Origin: Bacillota bacterium
Lineage (GTDB): Bacteria; Bacillota; Clostridia; Ch29
NCBI GenBank assembly: GCA_028686075.1
Contig: JAQUCT010000001.1
Coordinates: 73,953-137,952 of the forward strand
Length of the DNA stretch: 64,000 nt
Reading direction: 5' to 3'
Position numbers and translations under genes: made by a program. Position 1 is the stretch's first letter; each line of letters begins with the position of its first letter. Positions 27,257 to 37,110 of this stretch are shown piece by piece. The notes beneath the pieces were generated by a model. It was given only the letters and a program-made list of their open reading frames with translations. It made no database searches and had not been told where the DNA came from.

Positions 27257-27379
27257 TTATATAGGTATTAAGGCTAATTATATTATAATGATAAAAATGG
27301 TAGGTTGCAATGTATTTTACAGTACAAGAGGTAATTAAACTTGCAATCTTCAAAACTTCAGTTTTCCCGCAACATATTA

Positions 27380-27409
27380 TTGACAGGTAGGAGACTTATA
27401 TGTTAAAAT
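27380..27409 (+). promoter_or_regulatory. carD promoter, distal
   Basis: TTGACA, 18 bp, TAAAAT. Confidence 0.7.
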
Positions 27410-27419
27410 ATTTGTTTTA

Positions 27420-27448
27420 TTGACAATAGGCCCAAGGTATAGTAAAAT
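27420..27448 (+). promoter_or_regulatory. carD promoter, proximal
   Basis: TTGACA, 17 bp, TAAAAT, about 40 bp downstream of the distal one. Confidence 0.78.
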
Positions 27449-27485
27449 TAATATGAGTATTGGCTTTTTAATGGAGGTATATACA

Positions 27486-27962
27486 ATGTTCAATATAGGA
27501 GATAAAGTAGTATATCCGATGCATGGTGCAGGAATCATCGAGTCAATAGAAGAGAAGGAGATACTGGGAAACAAACAGAAATACTATATAATGAGGATGC
27601 CCATAGGAAATATGAAGGTTATGATACCTTTGGAAAGTGTCAGTGATATAGGACTGCGGGAGGTAATAAACAAGGAGCAGGTGGAGACTGTGGTGGAGGT
27701 CTTGAGACAGAATAAGACCAGCATGCCGAACAATTGGAACCGGCGGTACCGGGTTAACATGGATAAGATAAGAAGCGGCGATATACTGCAGGTCGCCGAT
27801 GTGGTTCGGAACCTTATGCTGAGAGATAAGGAAAAGGGACTGTCCACCGGTGAGAGAAAGATGCTTAACAATGCCAAGCAGATTCTGGTGAGCGAACTGG
27901 TACTGGTCAATAATATGGATGAGGATGAAATAGAAAGCATGATAGAAGGGATTATCAATTAA
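27486..27962 (+). CDS. CarD/CdnL-family RNA polymerase-binding transcription factor
   Basis: The protein has 158 residues. The N-terminal Tudor-like RNA-polymerase-interacting domain (FNIGDKVVYPMHGAGIIESI) is shared with TRCF, and the C-terminal part is helical (SGDILQVADVVRNL). Family members stabilise promoter open complexes, especially for rRNA. The ATG at 27486 follows GGAGG. Two tandem promoters precede it and a good terminator follows, so it is monocistronic. Confidence 0.9.
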   Translation: MFNIGDKVVYPMHGAGIIESIEEKEILGNKQKYYIMRMPIGNMKVMIPLESVSDIGLREVINKEQVETVVEVLRQNKTSMPNNWNRRYRVNMDKIRSGDILQVADVVRNLMLRDKEKGLSTGERKMLNNAKQILVSELVLVNNMDEDEIESMIEGIIN

Positions 27963-27990
27963 GCGTCTTCAAAGGACGCTAATTTTTTTT
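27962..27990 (+). terminator. carD terminator
   Basis: AGCGTC/GACGCT with a 7-nt loop, then AATTTTTTTT, starting at the last base of the stop codon. Confidence 0.88.
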
Positions 27991-28056
27991 AAGCCCTATT
28001 TTTAAAAAATTGCCGGTCAAAGACAGGCATGTTTTAATATTATTTTTCGTTTTATG

Positions 28057-28086
28057 TTGCAGACACACTATAACAGGTTATAAAAT
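28057..28086 (+). promoter_or_regulatory. promoter of the PIN/TRAM gene
   Basis: TTGCAG, 18 bp, TAAAAT. Confidence 0.5.
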
Positions 28087-28130
28087 AAGTATAAGTGGCA
28101 ATACTCAAAGAAGGAGGTGATTTAAAGTAA

Positions 28131-29246
28131 ATGGTAAAAAAGTTAATTAGGGGACTGTTGACTACGGCGGGGATAGTCATTGGCTATCAATTGGCTTATG
28201 CCTTAGGAGACGTACTGGCGATTGACAAAATATTCGGAATACTGCCGGAGGGAACTGTTGCTATTGTCTATTACGGGATCGGTGCGCTGTTGTTCGGTTT
28301 TATATTCTATCTGATTTCTCCTTGGATTATTAAACTGGGTTGGAAGGCTACAGAAATAATTGAAAATACTCTGCAAACAATTCCTACAAGCGATATATTG
28401 CTAGGCTCGGTGGGGCTTATACTTGGTCTTGTAATTGCAAACCTCTTTATAAGACCCCTTGCCATTATACCTATTCCCTGGCTGGGGAGTATCGTTATGG
28501 TGCTGGTCAATATTGCGCTGGGTTATCTAGGAATAAGGATTGCCACGAGGAAAACCGATGACCTGGGAGCCGTAGTCCATTCTCTCAGAAAGCTGGGAAT
28601 AAAAGAAAGAACTCATAAGACGGATAACGCAGTTAAACCTAAGATTTTGGACACAAGCGTAATAATTGACGGGAGGATTGCCGACATATGCAAAACGGGC
28701 TTTGTCGAAGGACCTCTTATTATACCCGGCTTCGTCCTAGAGGAACTGAGACATATAGCTGATTCTTCCGATACATTGAAGCGCAACAGGGGTAGAAGGG
28801 GCCTTGATATACTTAATAAAATACAGAAGGAACTGGATATCCCTGTTCAGATATATGAAAAGTCCTTCGACGATATAGCGGAAGTGGACAGCAAACTCCT
28901 TAAGCTTGCACAGGTATTAAAGGGAAAGGTTGTCACCAACGATTTCAACTTGAACAAGGTGGCGGAGTTCCAAGGCGTGCCCGTTCTCAATATAAACGAA
29001 CTGGCAAATGCGGTTAAGCCTGTGGTGCTTCCGGGGGAGGAAATGGTGGTGCAGGTCATAAAGGACGGTAAAGAATCCGGCCAAGGCGTAGCTTATCTGG
29101 ACGATGGAACCATGATTGTCGTGGATGGGGGCAAGAAACACATTGGAGAATCTATAGGAGTAATGGTAACCAGTGTGCTTCAGACCGCCGCCGGAAGGAT
29201 GATATTTGCAAAGCCAAAAAATGCGCTGGATAATAAAGCGGTTTAG
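28131..29246 (+). CDS. membrane-anchored PIN/TRAM domain protein (YacL-like)
   Basis: The protein has 371 residues. There are four predicted membrane helices (about residues 5-140), then a PIN nuclease-fold domain ([28 protein letters not shown]) with the acidic residues of the active site, then a TRAM RNA-binding domain (about 295-355). The domain set implies RNA cleavage or binding at the membrane, but no substrate is established. AAGGAGGTGA lies a little far (about 11 nt) from the ATG. It precedes ispD as in many Firmicutes, but a terminator separates them. Confidence 0.9.
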   Translation: MVKKLIRGLLTTAGIVIGYQLAYALGDVLAIDKIFGILPEGTVAIVYYGIGALLFGFIFYLISPWIIKLGWKATEIIENTLQTIPTSDILLGSVGLILGLVIANLFIRPLAIIPIPWLGSIVMVLVNIALGYLGIRIATRKTDDLGAVVHSLRKLGIKERTHKTDNAVKPKILDTSVIIDGRIADICKTGFVEGPLIIPGFVLEELRHIADSSDTLKRNRGRRGLDILNKIQKELDIPVQIYEKSFDDIAEVDSKLLKLAQVLKGKVVTNDFNLNKVAEFQGVPVLNINELANAVKPVVLPGEEMVVQVIKDGKESGQGVAYLDDGTMIVVDGGKKHIGESIGVMVTSVLQTAAGRMIFAKPKNALDNKAV

Positions 29247-29274
29247 ACTTCGCCCCTTCGGGCGAAGTTTTTTT
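29247..29274 (+). terminator. terminator after the PIN/TRAM gene
   Basis: ACTTCGCCC/GGGCGAAGT with loop CTTC, then TTTTTT, directly after the stop. Confidence 0.92.
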
Positions 29275-29335
29275 ATCCGGAAAAAAGGATTGCTTTTTGC
29301 TGTGACGAATTGTCTTTGTCAGGGGTGATTATATT

Positions 29336-30043
29336 ATGTATAGAAATCTGACGGTGACCGCAGTGGTTGTGGCGGCGGGCAAGGGTAGCAGGATGAACAG
29401 TCCGGTCAATAAACAGTACCTTATGCTTAAGGATAAACCAATCCTCGCCCATACTCTGTCGGTATTCCAAAGGTGCGATATTGTGGACCATATTGTGGTT
29501 GTAGCCGCCCGGGAGGATATCCCCTGCTGCAGGCAGAGTGTGGTTGAAGGGTTTTCGCTGACAAAGGTAAAGGATATACTTGCAGGGGGGTGCACCCGTC
29601 AGCAGTCGGCTACGATGGCCCTTGAGTACGTGGAGGAGGGTATCGTGGTTATACATGACGGGGTACGGCCCTTCGTTGACTGCAGCCTTATTGAACGGGG
29701 CGTTGAAAAGCTTGTAGGGCAAAATATTGACGGTACTGCCTGTGCTGTTCCGGTAAAGGATACTGTAAAACTGGTGGATGACGGGGAAAGGGTGCAAAGG
29801 ACTCTGGACAGGGCGAGGCTTCGGGCTGTTCAGACTCCGCAGTGTTTTATGGCAGAGGTGATTAAGGAAGTCCACAGAAAGGCCGCCGTTGAGGGAGCGG
29901 AGGCGACCGATGACTTAGCACTGCTTGAGCATTATGGATACAGGGTTTCGTTATACCCGGGCAGGTACGACAATATTAAAATAACCACCCCCGAGGACCT
30001 GCTTCTGGCGGAGGTTCTTATGGAAGGGAGGGACAAAACTTGA
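29336..30043 (+). CDS. ispD: 2-C-methyl-D-erythritol 4-phosphate cytidylyltransferase
   Basis: The protein has 235 residues and forms CDP-methylerythritol in the MEP isoprenoid pathway. It has the nucleotide-binding loop [22 protein letters not shown] and [18 protein letters not shown] precedes the ATG. It overlaps ispF by four bases, coupling two enzymes of the same pathway. Confidence 0.96.
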   Translation: MYRNLTVTAVVVAAGKGSRMNSPVNKQYLMLKDKPILAHTLSVFQRCDIVDHIVVVAAREDIPCCRQSVVEGFSLTKVKDILAGGCTRQQSATMALEYVEEGIVVIHDGVRPFVDCSLIERGVEKLVGQNIDGTACAVPVKDTVKLVDDGERVQRTLDRARLRAVQTPQCFMAEVIKEVHRKAAVEGAEATDDLALLEHYGYRVSLYPGRYDNIKITTPEDLLLAEVLMEGRDKT

Positions 30044-30528
30044 ATAGGATAGGTATCGGGTTCGATGCCCATCGGCTGGTAGAGGGAAGGCCCCTTATAA
30101 TAGGCGGGGTGAAAATCCCGTTCAAAAGGGGACTTATAGGTCATTCAGATGCCGATGTGCTTGTCCATGCCGTAATGGATGCACTGCTTGGGGCAGCGGC
30201 CATGGGGGATATCGGGAAGCATTTCCCGGATGAAAACCCCGCCTATTTGGGAGCGGACAGTCTAAAGCTGCTAAAGGAAGTGGGCAGCAAACTGGGCGGT
30301 GCGGGGTATATCGTTGGCAATATTGACGGTATAATAATAGCACAGAGGCCTAGGATGGCTGAGTATATACCCAATATGCAGGAAAACATTGCCCGGCAGC
30401 TGGGCATTGACCCGTCCTGGGTAAGTATAAAGGCCACCACTACCGAAGGTATGGGCTTTGCCGGGCAGGAAGAGGGTATTGCTGCCCAGGCGGTTGCGCT
30501 GCTTGTCGCAGGACAGCCCGGGCAGTAA
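30040..30528 (+). CDS. ispF: 2-C-methyl-D-erythritol 2,4-cyclodiphosphate synthase
   Basis: The protein has 162 residues. Metal ligands are in GIGFDAHRL and [16 protein letters not shown]; the C-terminal motif is [12 protein letters not shown]. It starts with TTG at 30040, inside the end of ispD, behind GGGAGGG. It cyclises the product made downstream of IspD in the MEP pathway. Confidence 0.96.
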   Translation: MNRIGIGFDAHRLVEGRPLIIGGVKIPFKRGLIGHSDADVLVHAVMDALLGAAAMGDIGKHFPDENPAYLGADSLKLLKEVGSKLGGAGYIVGNIDGIIIAQRPRMAEYIPNMQENIARQLGIDPSWVSIKATTTEGMGFAGQEEGIAAQAVALLVAGQPGQ

Positions 30529-30562
30529 GCCTGCAAGGGGTGTGCCCGGGGGCTGAAATAGG

Positions 30563-30592
30563 TTGAAGAAGCAGAAAGCCAAATGATATAAT
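30563..30592 (+). promoter_or_regulatory. gltX promoter
   Basis: TTGAAG, 18 bp, TATAAT with a TGA extension. The start near 30599 gives a leader of about 155 nt. Confidence 0.75.
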
Positions 30593-30659
30593 ATACTTGA
30601 GCTACCGGCTGTGACCCAAAAGAACATCAATCGGGAACAGCTTCCTGAGAAGTGGGCAG

Positions 30660-30735
30660 TGTGATGAGGGATGTGTGAGTTTAGGCAATACTACTAAGCA
30701 GTACTAAACCTCATCTCCAACCTCTCACATCACAA
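30660..30735 (+). ncRNA. gltX leader: long imperfect hairpin
   Basis: TGTGAT (30660) pairs with ATCACA (30729), GATG and TGAG pair with the CTCATC segment, and GTTTAG (30679) pairs with CTAAAC (30704), giving a long interrupted stem that ends just before the AAGGAGG of gltX. An upstream CTTC/GAAG hairpin is at 30641-30652. There is no T-box consensus and no T run, so control, if any, would be translational or by RNA processing. I recognise no known class. Confidence 0.45.
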
Positions 30736-30754
30736 ATTAAGGAGGTAAGTATAA

Positions 30755-32218
30755 ATGGCAAGGGCAAGATTTGCACCAAGTCCCACGGGACCCATACATA
30801 TAGGTAACATAAGAACCGCCCTTTTTAATTACCTGTTTGTAAAAAGCGGCGGGAACTACAATACCATGATACTAAGGATTGAGGACACCGACCTGCAGAG
30901 GTCCTCTGCCGATTATGAAGGGCTTATTTATGAGGAACTAAGCTGGCTGGGAATTGAATGGGACGAAGGACCCAATAGAGGCGGAGACTACAAGCCCTAC
31001 CGCCAGAGCGAAAGGCTTGACATTTACAATAAGTATTACAATAGGCTGATAGAAGAAGGCAAGGCCTATTACTGTTTCTGTACCCCCGAGGAACTGGAAC
31101 GGGACAAAAAGCAAACCGCGTGCCAGGCAAGTTCACCCAGGTATTCGGGACGGTGCCGCGCCCTGACCGATGCACAGGCACAGGAGTACCTAAAAGAGGG
31201 GAGACCTGCCACCATAAGGTTTAAAATAGACCCGGGCAGGACGGTTGTGTTTGACGACGTGGTGAAGGGTAGGATAGAAATTGATTCCGATACTCTTGGG
31301 GGAGATATGGTAATCAGAAAGTCCGACGGGATGCCTACCTACAATTTCTCCGCCGTTATAGACGACCATCTGATGGAAATAACCCATGTAATAAGAGGGG
31401 AGGACCATCTGTCCAATACCCCGAAACAAATACTTTTGTATGATGCCTTTAAATGGGAAATCCCTGCCTTTGCCCATGCGCCCTTGATACTGGGCCCGGA
31501 CAGGACCAAGCTGAGCAAGAGACATGGGAATACATATATAGGACAGTACAGGCAAGAGGGCTATCTTGCCGAAGCCATGTTAAACTACCTGGCACTTCTC
31601 AGTTGGGCACCGGAGGGTGAAAGGGAACTACTGAACAAAGAAGAGATTATTGAGCAGTTTAAACTGGAGAAGGTTACCAGGGCCAACCCTGTTTTCGATA
31701 TCGACAAGCTTAACTGGATTAACGCCCATTACATAAAGGAAGCTGAAACAGCAAGGATTACGGAACTTGCAGTGCCATATCTTATAAAGAAAGGCCTTAT
31801 TAGCCGGCAGGAAGCGGAGGAAAAGCGAGAATGGCTGGAGCTTATGACAGCTATTGTACAGGATAGCCTGGTGAGGGTTTCGGACATCACTGATAGGGTA
31901 AGCATATTCTTTAATGATCAGTTTACCCCAGAAAATGAAGAGGCGTTGCAGGTGCTTAAGGGAGAAGGTACTGCTGGGCTGCTGGAAAAGCTAAAGTCCG
32001 CCATAGAGAAGGCAAAGCAGGTGGACCTGGAGTTCTGTTCCGGGATATTCAAGGCTTTACAAAAGGAGACCGGGATTAAGGGTAAGCAGCTTTATATGCC
32101 CATAAGAGTGGCGGTCACAGGACAGTGTCACGGCCCTGACCTTGTAAAGACTTTTTTGCTGCTGGGTCGGGAGAGGCTTATAAACCGTATAGAGCATGTG
32201 CTTAATAATTACGTTTAG
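30755..32218 (+). CDS. gltX: glutamyl-tRNA synthetase
   Basis: The protein has 487 residues and is a class I synthetase: HIGH-type motif PSPTGPIHIGNIRTALF at the N terminus, KMSKS-type motif KLSKRHG mid-protein, and a Cys-rich insert (YCFCTPEELE). In Firmicutes this enzyme usually also charges tRNA-Gln, corrected by GatCAB; which applies here cannot be seen. AAGGAGG precedes the ATG. cysE, which lies between gltX and cysS in Bacillus, is absent. Confidence 0.97.
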   Translation: MARARFAPSPTGPIHIGNIRTALFNYLFVKSGGNYNTMILRIEDTDLQRSSADYEGLIYEELSWLGIEWDEGPNRGGDYKPYRQSERLDIYNKYYNRLIEEGKAYYCFCTPEELERDKKQTACQASSPRYSGRCRALTDAQAQEYLKEGRPATIRFKIDPGRTVVFDDVVKGRIEIDSDTLGGDMVIRKSDGMPTYNFSAVIDDHLMEITHVIRGEDHLSNTPKQILLYDAFKWEIPAFAHAPLILGPDRTKLSKRHGNTYIGQYRQEGYLAEAMLNYLALLSWAPEGERELLNKEEIIEQFKLEKVTRANPVFDIDKLNWINAHYIKEAETARITELAVPYLIKKGLISRQEAEEKREWLELMTAIVQDSLVRVSDITDRVSIFFNDQFTPENEEALQVLKGEGTAGLLEKLKSAIEKAKQVDLEFCSGIFKALQKETGIKGKQLYMPIRVAVTGQCHGPDLVKTFLLLGRERLINRIEHVLNNYV

Positions 32219-32236
32219 TAGGAAGGAGTAAGAACT

Positions 32237-33637
32237 TTGAAACTGTACAATACTCTGACAAGGAAAAAGGAGGAGTTAATACCCCTGAAGGAAGGCAGGG
32301 TGGGCATGTACGTTTGCGGCCCCACCGTTTACGATTTTTTTCATATAGGCAACGCCCGTCCCTTTATAGTCTTTGACGTACTGCGGAGGTTCCTGGAGTA
32401 TAAGGGTTATCAGGTAACCTACGTGCAGAATTTCACCGATGTGGACGATAAGATAATTAACAGGGCGGCCAAGGAAAACACCTCTATGGAGGAGGTATCC
32501 GCAAGGTTCATTAAGGAGTATTTTGCCGATGCTGATAAACTGGGCATAAAAAGGGCTACCGTACATCCGAAGGCCACAGAGCATATCGACGAAATTATAG
32601 GTATTATTGAAAAGCTGGAGGAAAGAGGTATGGCGTACAAGTCGGAGGACGGGGTGTATTTTGATACCGCCATGTTCCCGGGATACGGCAAGCTGTCCAG
32701 ACAGAGCCTTGAGGACTTAAACGCCGGTGCAAGGGTGGAGGTTGATGAGAACAAGAAAAACCCATCGGACTTTGCGCTGTGGAAGAGACAAAAGCCCGGG
32801 GAACCGGCCTGGGACAGCCCATGGGGCAAGGGGCGGCCGGGATGGCATATAGAATGCTCTGCCATGTCCACTAAATACCTGGGCCAAACAATAGACATCC
32901 ACGCGGGGGGTCAGGACCTAATATTTCCCCATCATGAAAATGAAATAGCGCAATCGGAGGGAGCCACCGGCAAACCCTTTGCCCGATACTGGCTTCATAA
33001 CGGGTTTATTACCATAGACAACGAAAAAATGTCAAAGTCCCTGGGAAACTTCTTTACCATACGGGATATTAGCCGGGACTACGATCTGGAGATAATCCGG
33101 TTCTTTATGCTGTCCGCCCACTACAGAAACCCGGTCAACTTCAGCCGTGAAATGCTTGAGCAGGCAAAGAACGGGCTTACAAGACTTTATAACACAAAGC
33201 GGGACTTAGAATACGTTGTCAATAACGCGGAAACCGGAGACATGAACCGGGAGGAGCAGGTAAGGAAAGCGGAGTTGGAAAGCTACAGAAAAAGGTTCGA
33301 AGAAGCCATGGAGGACGACCTTAACACCGCCGATGCTCTGGCGATTATGTTTGAACTGGTACGGGACCTTAATACTTGCATAAAACAGGAGGTCTCCGCC
33401 GGTTTTGCAAAATGGGCCCTGACGTTTTTGATGGAGTTTGCCGGAGTGTTGGGCCTTCTGTCCAAACGGGAGGAAAAGCTGGATGCGGATATTAAAAGGC
33501 TTGTGGAGGACAGGGAAAGGGCAAGGGCGCAAAAGGACTGGGCCCTTGCGGATAAAATAAGGGATGACCTTAAGGAACGGGGTATAATAATTGAGGATAC
33601 CCCCCAGGGTGTTAAATGGAAAAGGGCAATCCGGTAA
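32237..33637 (+). CDS. cysS: cysteinyl-tRNA synthetase
   Basis: The protein has 466 residues. CGPTVYDFFHIGNARPF carries the HIGH motif and the first zinc cysteine, GWHIECSAMS the second, HHENEIAQSE the zinc histidines, and KMSKSLGN the KMSKS loop. The start is TTG at 32237 behind GGAAGGAG, 18 nt after gltX. It probably shares the gltX transcript. Confidence 0.97.
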   Translation: MKLYNTLTRKKEELIPLKEGRVGMYVCGPTVYDFFHIGNARPFIVFDVLRRFLEYKGYQVTYVQNFTDVDDKIINRAAKENTSMEEVSARFIKEYFADADKLGIKRATVHPKATEHIDEIIGIIEKLEERGMAYKSEDGVYFDTAMFPGYGKLSRQSLEDLNAGARVEVDENKKNPSDFALWKRQKPGEPAWDSPWGKGRPGWHIECSAMSTKYLGQTIDIHAGGQDLIFPHHENEIAQSEGATGKPFARYWLHNGFITIDNEKMSKSLGNFFTIRDISRDYDLEIIRFFMLSAHYRNPVNFSREMLEQAKNGLTRLYNTKRDLEYVVNNAETGDMNREEQVRKAELESYRKRFEEAMEDDLNTADALAIMFELVRDLNTCIKQEVSAGFAKWALTFLMEFAGVLGLLSKREEKLDADIKRLVEDRERARAQKDWALADKIRDDLKERGIIIEDTPQGVKWKRAIR

Positions 33638-33652
33638 GAGGTAGGTGAAGAC

Positions 33653-34078
33653 ATGGAGGATTCCCTGAAGGGAATTATGGGCATCAATGGGCCGGAGCCG
33701 GGGGCACTTTCCCCGCTGGTTTTAGCCTATGTGGGCGATGCTTGTTTTGAACTATATATAAGAAGCAGGATAGTGGCGGAGAACGCCAAACTGCCGCCTC
33801 AGAAACTGCACCGCCTTACGGTGGGTTATGTAAGTGCCTCCTCACAGAGCGATATTATTCATGGTATCTGGGACGAACTGGAGGAGGGCGAAAAGGCGGT
33901 GGTGAAAAGGGGAAGGAATGCAAAATCCGGTACCACACCAAAAAACGCTGATATAGTCCAGTACAGGTATGCCACCGGTTTTGAAACCCTGGTTGGGCAC
34001 CTGTTTCTTAAGGGCGATACCGATAGGCTTTTGTACATACTGGACAAGTCCTATGATTTTTTTGTTTCGGACAAATAA
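33653..34078 (+). CDS. mrnC: mini-ribonuclease III
   Basis: The protein has 141 residues: an RNase III catalytic domain without the double-stranded-RNA-binding domain. The catalytic block is LAYVGDACFELYIR and the second acidic site is near the C terminus. In Bacillus it matures 23S rRNA ends. It lies 15 nt after cysS, the conserved neighbour. Confidence 0.93.
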   Translation: MEDSLKGIMGINGPEPGALSPLVLAYVGDACFELYIRSRIVAENAKLPPQKLHRLTVGYVSASSQSDIIHGIWDELEEGEKAVVKRGRNAKSGTTPKNADIVQYRYATGFETLVGHLFLKGDTDRLLYILDKSYDFFVSDK

Positions 34079-34099
34079 TTTCCGGGGGGTTGTGTACAC

Positions 34100-34864
34100 A
34101 TGGTAAAACCGAGGGTAAAACTCATTGGGCATACGCCGGAACCGGACAGGCTGGTTTCAGCTGCCGCAAAGCTTTGTTATTCAAGGGTAGGGGCGGAGGA
34201 TATTCTGGAGGGCTTGTCCCAGGATAAGGTGGATAAGTTTCTAAATCTACTGATGGAAATGGGTCATCAGTCCCCCATTGAACACGCTTCCTTTACCTTT
34301 GCGGTGGAGGGGGTAAGTAGAGTTCTCACCCACCAGCTGGTAAGACACAGGATAGCCAGCTATTCGCAGCAGTCTCAGAGATATGTACGGTTTGAAGGGT
34401 TTGAATACATTATTCCTCCCCACATAGAGGAAGATCCTCAGGCCAGGGAACTGTTCCAAAGGGCTATGCAGGAGGACCAAAGGCATTATGATGAATTGGT
34501 GGATATACTGTATAAAAAGCACTATGAAAGGCTTAAGAAGGAAGAGGACGGCAAAAAAGCCCGCCAGGCCGCTGAAAAAATGGCCATTGAAGATGCGAGG
34601 TATGTCTTCCCCAACGCCTGCGAAACCAAAATAATATTTACAATGAACGCAAGGTCCCTATACAACTTCTTCCGTCTTAGATGCTGCAGCAGGGCCCAGT
34701 GGGAGGTCCGTGATTTAGCCGAGGAAATGTTAAGGCAGGTGCGGAAGGTTGCACCTATACTGTTCAAGAACGCTGGCCCCGCCTGTCTTACCGGTCCCTG
34801 CCCCGAGGGAGCAATGTCCTGCGGCCAGGCCCAAAGAGTGCGGGAAAGGTTTGAGTGTTTTTAA
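34100..34864 (+). CDS. thyX: flavin-dependent thymidylate synthase
   Basis: The protein has 254 residues. The ThyX signature [14 protein letters not shown] is clear, and [11 protein letters not shown] fits the substrate-binding region. It makes dTMP from dUMP with FAD and methylenetetrahydrofolate and needs no separate dihydrofolate reductase. A GGGGGG-type ribosome site precedes the ATG. The position between mrnC and rlmB is typical of Clostridia. Confidence 0.95.
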   Translation: MVKPRVKLIGHTPEPDRLVSAAAKLCYSRVGAEDILEGLSQDKVDKFLNLLMEMGHQSPIEHASFTFAVEGVSRVLTHQLVRHRIASYSQQSQRYVRFEGFEYIIPPHIEEDPQARELFQRAMQEDQRHYDELVDILYKKHYERLKKEEDGKKARQAAEKMAIEDARYVFPNACETKIIFTMNARSLYNFFRLRCCSRAQWEVRDLAEEMLRQVRKVAPILFKNAGPACLTGPCPEGAMSCGQAQRVRERFECF

Positions 34865-34976
34865 ACTGAAAGGGGTAAGGCAGACTGGCCGTGTCGATAA
34901 CCGGGAAGGAATATAGATTAGCTAGCAGGAAATACTGTTACTGTCCAGGGTAGCACCGGGATAGGAGGTTTTGAGC

Positions 34977-35735
34977 ATGGATGGAAATGGTATCGTACGG
35001 GGCCGTGATACGGTGGAGGGCAGGAACCCCGTTTCCGAGCTTTTAAGGACCCAAAGAAAGGTTGAAGGAATTTTGGCGGCTAAGGGGCTGGACCCATCGG
35101 GCCGCAGGATAATAGACAGGGCCCGGGAATTAGGTATAGGCGTGGAGTACGTTGACCGGCGGCGGTTGGATAAAGTATCCCGCACCGGGGCACACCAAGG
35201 GATTATAGCCCTGGTAGAAGAGTTTCGGTATGCGGAGGGGCCAAAGACTATTATAGAAAAGGCCCGGGCCATGGGTCAGGTGCCCCTTGTGGTGGTGCTG
35301 GACAGGGTCAGTGACCCCCATAACCTAGGGGCTGTAATAAGGACCGCACACTGCTGCGGTGTTCACGGCGTAATAATTCCCGAAAGAAACGCCGCAGGGG
35401 TTACCCCAACAGCCGTCAAGGCAGCGGCGGGAGCTGCCGGGTACATTCCGGTGGCACAGGTGACCAATACGGTTCGCGCCCTGGAACGGATGAAGGATAT
35501 GGGCCTTTGGATAGCCGGAGCGGATATGGACGGGGAAATAATGTATAAAGCCGACCTTAAAGGGCCCCTTGCGCTGGTGGCAGGAAGCGAGGGCAAAGGC
35601 CTTGGCCGTCTTGTACGGGAGAAGTGCGATTTCCTTGTAAGCGTGCCCATGAAGGGCGTTCTTTCATCGTTGAATGTGTCGGTGGCGACGGGGGTACTGT
35701 TGTACGAGGTACTCAGGCAAAGGGAGTATCAATAA
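34977..35735 (+). CDS. rlmB: 23S rRNA 2'-O-methyltransferase, TrmH/RlmB family
   Basis: The protein has 252 residues, a SPOUT methyltransferase. Motifs: LDRVSDPHNLGAVIRTA, LVAGSEGKGL and VPMKGVLSSLNVSVATG, with an N-terminal substrate-binding domain (GRNPVSELL). It probably methylates G2251 of 23S rRNA. The ATG at 34977 is 7 nt behind AGGAGGT; an upstream in-frame TTG is too close. The 112 bp before it hold nothing recognisable. Confidence 0.92.
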   Translation: MDGNGIVRGRDTVEGRNPVSELLRTQRKVEGILAAKGLDPSGRRIIDRARELGIGVEYVDRRRLDKVSRTGAHQGIIALVEEFRYAEGPKTIIEKARAMGQVPLVVVLDRVSDPHNLGAVIRTAHCCGVHGVIIPERNAAGVTPTAVKAAAGAAGYIPVAQVTNTVRALERMKDMGLWIAGADMDGEIMYKADLKGPLALVAGSEGKGLGRLVREKCDFLVSVPMKGVLSSLNVSVATGVLLYEVLRQREYQ

Positions 35736-35759
35736 GAAACGGCCATATGGAGGATTTCC

Positions 35760-36272
35760 ATGCGGGAGTATTTAATTATAGATGGATATAATATAATAAA
35801 TGATTGGCCTTCGCTTAAGGCAATGTGCAGCGAGAATATAGAAGCGGCCCGGGACAAGCTGATTGAGATAATGACCGGATTCAGGTCATACAAGGGAATA
35901 GAGGTAATAATAGTATTCGACGGCCACCTGGTAAAGGATAATCCCGGTAGTTCCATAAACATGAACGGAGTTAAGGTGATATATACCAGGGAACAGGAAA
36001 CCGCTGACAGCTTTATAGAAAAAGCTGTGGCACAACTGGCCAAAAAAGCCCTGGTGAGGGTGGCAACTTCCGACTGGGCAGAACAGCAGGTGGTACTGGC
36101 CCTGGGAGGGATACGGGTTTCTGCCGGAGAACTAAAGGGTCTTGTGGAGGACTGCCAAAGGGACATGAAACGAAAGTTTGTTGAAAAGAACAAGGACAGT
36201 ATTAATACGGTGAACGGCAGCCTGTCTCCCGAAGTGGCCCGTAAACTTCAAAAATGGCGAAAAGCCCCCTAG
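35760..36272 (+). CDS. NYN-domain ribonuclease (YacP/Rae1-like)
   Basis: The protein has 170 residues. A PIN-like NYN domain opens YLIIDGYNIINDW and includes IIVFDGH and RVATSDWAEQ, the acidic residues of the nuclease site. The Bacillus homologue Rae1 cuts mRNA in the ribosomal A site. The order rlmB-yacP-sigH is conserved in Firmicutes, which supports the call. Confidence 0.9.
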   Translation: MREYLIIDGYNIINDWPSLKAMCSENIEAARDKLIEIMTGFRSYKGIEVIIVFDGHLVKDNPGSSINMNGVKVIYTREQETADSFIEKAVAQLAKKALVRVATSDWAEQQVVLALGGIRVSAGELKGLVEDCQRDMKRKFVEKNKDSINTVNGSLSPEVARKLQKWRKAP

Positions 36273-36279
36273 GTCCGGC

Positions 36280-36308
36280 TTGACTAATAAAATACACATA
36301 TATATAAT
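36280..36308 (+). promoter_or_regulatory. sigH promoter
   Basis: TTGACT, 17 bp, TATAAT, beginning 8 nt after the yacP-like gene stops. Confidence 0.82.
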
Positions 36309-36362
36309 GATTGTATGGTTTAATGGCGGACAAATACCCTTGCCGAAGTGGAGGTGATGCCG

Positions 36363-37007
36363 GTGGAAGCGAAAGCCCATGATGAGATGGTTTATAAGCA
36401 TTATGAAATGATGCTTGACGAAGAGGTTGTACAACAGGCAAAGGAGGGTAACTGTAAAGCGGCAGAATACCTTATTAATAAATACAAGAATTTTGTTCGA
36501 GCCAAGGCCCGGTCGTATTTTCTGATAGGAGCCGATAGAGAAGATATAGTCCAGGAGGGAATGATAGGCCTTTACAAGGCCATACGGGACTTTAGGCAGG
36601 ACAAGCTTTCCTCCTTCAGAGCCTTCGCGGAACTTTGTATTACCCGGCAGATAATTACCGCAATTAAAACCGCCACAAGGCAAAAGCATATTCCTTTGAA
36701 TTCATACGTATCCCTTAATAAGCCGCTTTACGATGAGGAATCCGACAGAACTCTTCTGGATATACTCTCCGGGAGCCGCGTGACCGACCCCGAGGAACTT
36801 ATAATAAGCAGGGAAGAGTTTTTAAATATAGAAAGCAAGATAGGCGAGATATTAAGCGACCTAGAATGGGAAGTGCTCATGTCTTACCTTCAGGGCAAGT
36901 CTTATCAGGAAATAGCCTACGACCTGGACCGACATGTAAAGTCCATAGACAATGCATTACAAAGGGTAAAAAGGAAACTGGAAAGATATTTAAATACCAG
37001 AGAATAG
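36363..37007 (+). CDS. sigH: RNA polymerase sigma-H factor
   Basis: The protein has 214 residues. Region 2 (FVRAKARSYFLIGADREDIV and QEGMIGLYKAIRDF) and the block CITRQIITAIKTATRQKHIP are almost identical to Bacillus SigH; the region 4 helix-turn-helix is SYQEIAYDLDRHVKSIDNAL. It controls transition-state and early sporulation genes. The GTG at 36363 sits 8 nt behind GGAGGTGAT; earlier in-frame starts overlap that site. Confidence 0.94.
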   Translation: MEAKAHDEMVYKHYEMMLDEEVVQQAKEGNCKAAEYLINKYKNFVRAKARSYFLIGADREDIVQEGMIGLYKAIRDFRQDKLSSFRAFAELCITRQIITAIKTATRQKHIPLNSYVSLNKPLYDEESDRTLLDILSGSRVTDPEELIISREEFLNIESKIGEILSDLEWEVLMSYLQGKSYQEIAYDLDRHVKSIDNALQRVKRKLERYLNTRE

Positions 37008-37033
37008 GCCATAATATGACAGAATAATATTTC

Positions 37034-37063
37034 TTGACACCTCGGGGTAACATATAGTAAAAT
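37034..37063 (+). promoter_or_regulatory. promoter of tRNA-Thr and tuf1
   Basis: TTGACA, 18 bp, TAAAAT, about 48 nt before the tRNA. Confidence 0.8.
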
Positions 37064-37110
37064 GTTTTACTGGCGGGTCTGACAGACCAAAATATTTTGT
37101 AGCAGTATTT

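Noticed and set aside
27126..27353. 75-codon minus-strand ORF
   Set aside because: It is a translation through the repeat element at 27081-27256 plus AT-rich flank, of a kind such repeats commonly give.
30599..30754. T-box riboswitch before gltX
   Set aside because: The conserved T-box sequence and terminator are absent.
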